In this document: positions 63,835-64,000 of the stretch, piece after piece
Numbering within the stretch: the stretch's first letter is position 1
Layout of the letters: every line of letters begins with the position of its first letter
The notes under the pieces: model-generated
Database searches by the model: none
What the model was told of the DNA's origin: nothing
The model's input: the letters and a program-made list of their open reading frames with translations, nothing else
Made by a program: the position numbers and the translations under genes
Source: Mesorhizobium sp. B2-1-1
GTDB taxonomy: Bacteria; Pseudomonadota; Alphaproteobacteria; Rhizobiales; Rhizobiaceae
DNA length: 64,000 bases
Direction of reading: 5' to 3'
Assembly: GCF_006442975.2 (NCBI RefSeq)
Contig: NZ_CP083954.1
Span: 1,426,001-1,490,000, forward strand

Positions 63835-64000
63835 GTGAGCGGCAAGGACGAGGCCGAGCTTTCCCGGCTGATGCGAGCCGCGATCGCGGGAGATGAAAGG
63901 GCCTATGCCGACTTTCTGCACCGGACGGCCGCTCTGGTTCGCGGTTTTGCCAGGCGCAAGATCGTCAAAGGCGGGGTCGATCCCGAGGATGTCGTGCAGG
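63835..64000 (+). CDS. ECF RNA polymerase sigma factor (3' end outside window)
   Basis: The first 55 codons, from GTG 63835, read MSGKDEAELSRLMRAAIAGD and continue to GGVDPEDVVQ, the start of a sigma-70 region 2. It resembles the SigF-type ECF group, in which the sigma gene is usually followed by a DUF1109 (NrsF-like) anti-sigma gene; that gene would lie beyond the window. GGGGAG precedes the start. The candidate SigF-type promoter upstream supports the subgroup. Confidence 0.8.
   Translation, partial: MSGKDEAELSRLMRAAIAGDERAYADFLHRTAALVRGFARRKIVKGGVDPEDVVQ

Noticed and set aside
1..64000. tRNA or rRNA genes
   Set aside because: Intergenic regions were read for tRNA T-loop-like GTTCGAATCC and for rRNA landmarks; none was found by eye. 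A dedicated scan would be needed to exclude a divergent tRNA.

Overview
The window looks like a piece of chromosome from a rhizobial alphaproteobacterium, most probably Mesorhizobium or a close relative. It is GC-rich and densely packed with Rhizobiales gene neighbourhoods: cobS-cobT, hisC-tyrC beside metX-metW, ftsEX, hpt-cpdR, argH-lptM-lysA, and a DUF2125 protein. It also has alphaproteobacterial regulatory signatures: a SAM-II riboswitch before metX, a CtrA-type TTAA-N7-TTAA box at ftsEX, and matches to general-stress (EcfG/RpoE2) and SigF-type promoters. The genus call is inference from gene content; no rRNA or tRNA is visible to anchor it.

Layout. 1-1970: the 3' part of aroB and a CorC-like CBS protein that lacks most of its DUF21 membrane domain. 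2018-6852 (minus): the stress operon prkA-yeaH-spoVR behind a candidate EcfG promoter. 7194-13207: a secreted esterase, bolA (minus), a J-domain protein, cobS-cobT and an esterase-like phytase protein. 13295-15122 (minus): a spermidine-synthase-like methyltransferase, a YhhQ-type queuosine-precursor transporter with a candidate preQ1-I riboswitch over its start codon, and rpmB. 15269-16607: one intact IS (ISNCY/IS1202-like) flanked by a 17-18 bp direct repeat, inserted between divergent rpmB and a DUF3108 gene.

16731-24193: DUF3108, a YddG-like exporter, a lysoplasmalogenase-like protein, a DUF985 cupin, gloB, a methyltransferase, an SbmA/BacA-like ABC transporter with degenerate ATPase motifs, and a DUF1194 protein. 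24305-28532: metX-metW (minus, SAM-II riboswitch plus terminator) divergent from hisC-tyrC. 28529-36723: assorted metabolic, transport and regulatory genes (PfkB kinase, DUF2125, ChaC, aldo/keto reductase, LysE, plsC, LysR, NTF2-like, PNPOx-like, YdcF). 36823-41459: ftsE-ftsX with a CtrA box, hpt, cpdR and an EamA exporter. 41670-50786: LysR, VOC, a TIGR02302 membrane protein, threonine/serine dehydratase with a divergent ArsR gene, the argH-lptM-lysA unit and a TlpA thioredoxin.

50978-54919: a Crp/Fnr regulator divergent from a tightly overlapping kaiB-kaiC-histidine kinase operon. KaiC keeps both P-loops and the phosphorylation-site cluster but lacks the C-terminal tail that KaiA binds in cyanobacteria, and no kaiA is present. 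55316-59656: ugpB-ugpA-ugpE-ugpC for sn-glycerol-3-phosphate uptake, with a large palindromic repeat between ugpB and ugpA. 59702-63537 (minus): fbpA-fbpB-fbpC-type iron(III) uptake with an intrinsic terminator after fbpA. 63835-end: the start of an ECF sigma factor gene behind a SigF-like promoter.

The observations most worth follow-up are the kaiBC-kinase cassette, the candidate preQ1-I riboswitch whose pseudoknot would use the start codon, the matched alphaproteobacterial sigma/CtrA sites, the triple palindrome between argH and lptM, and the transporter and CBS proteins missing expected motifs or domains.
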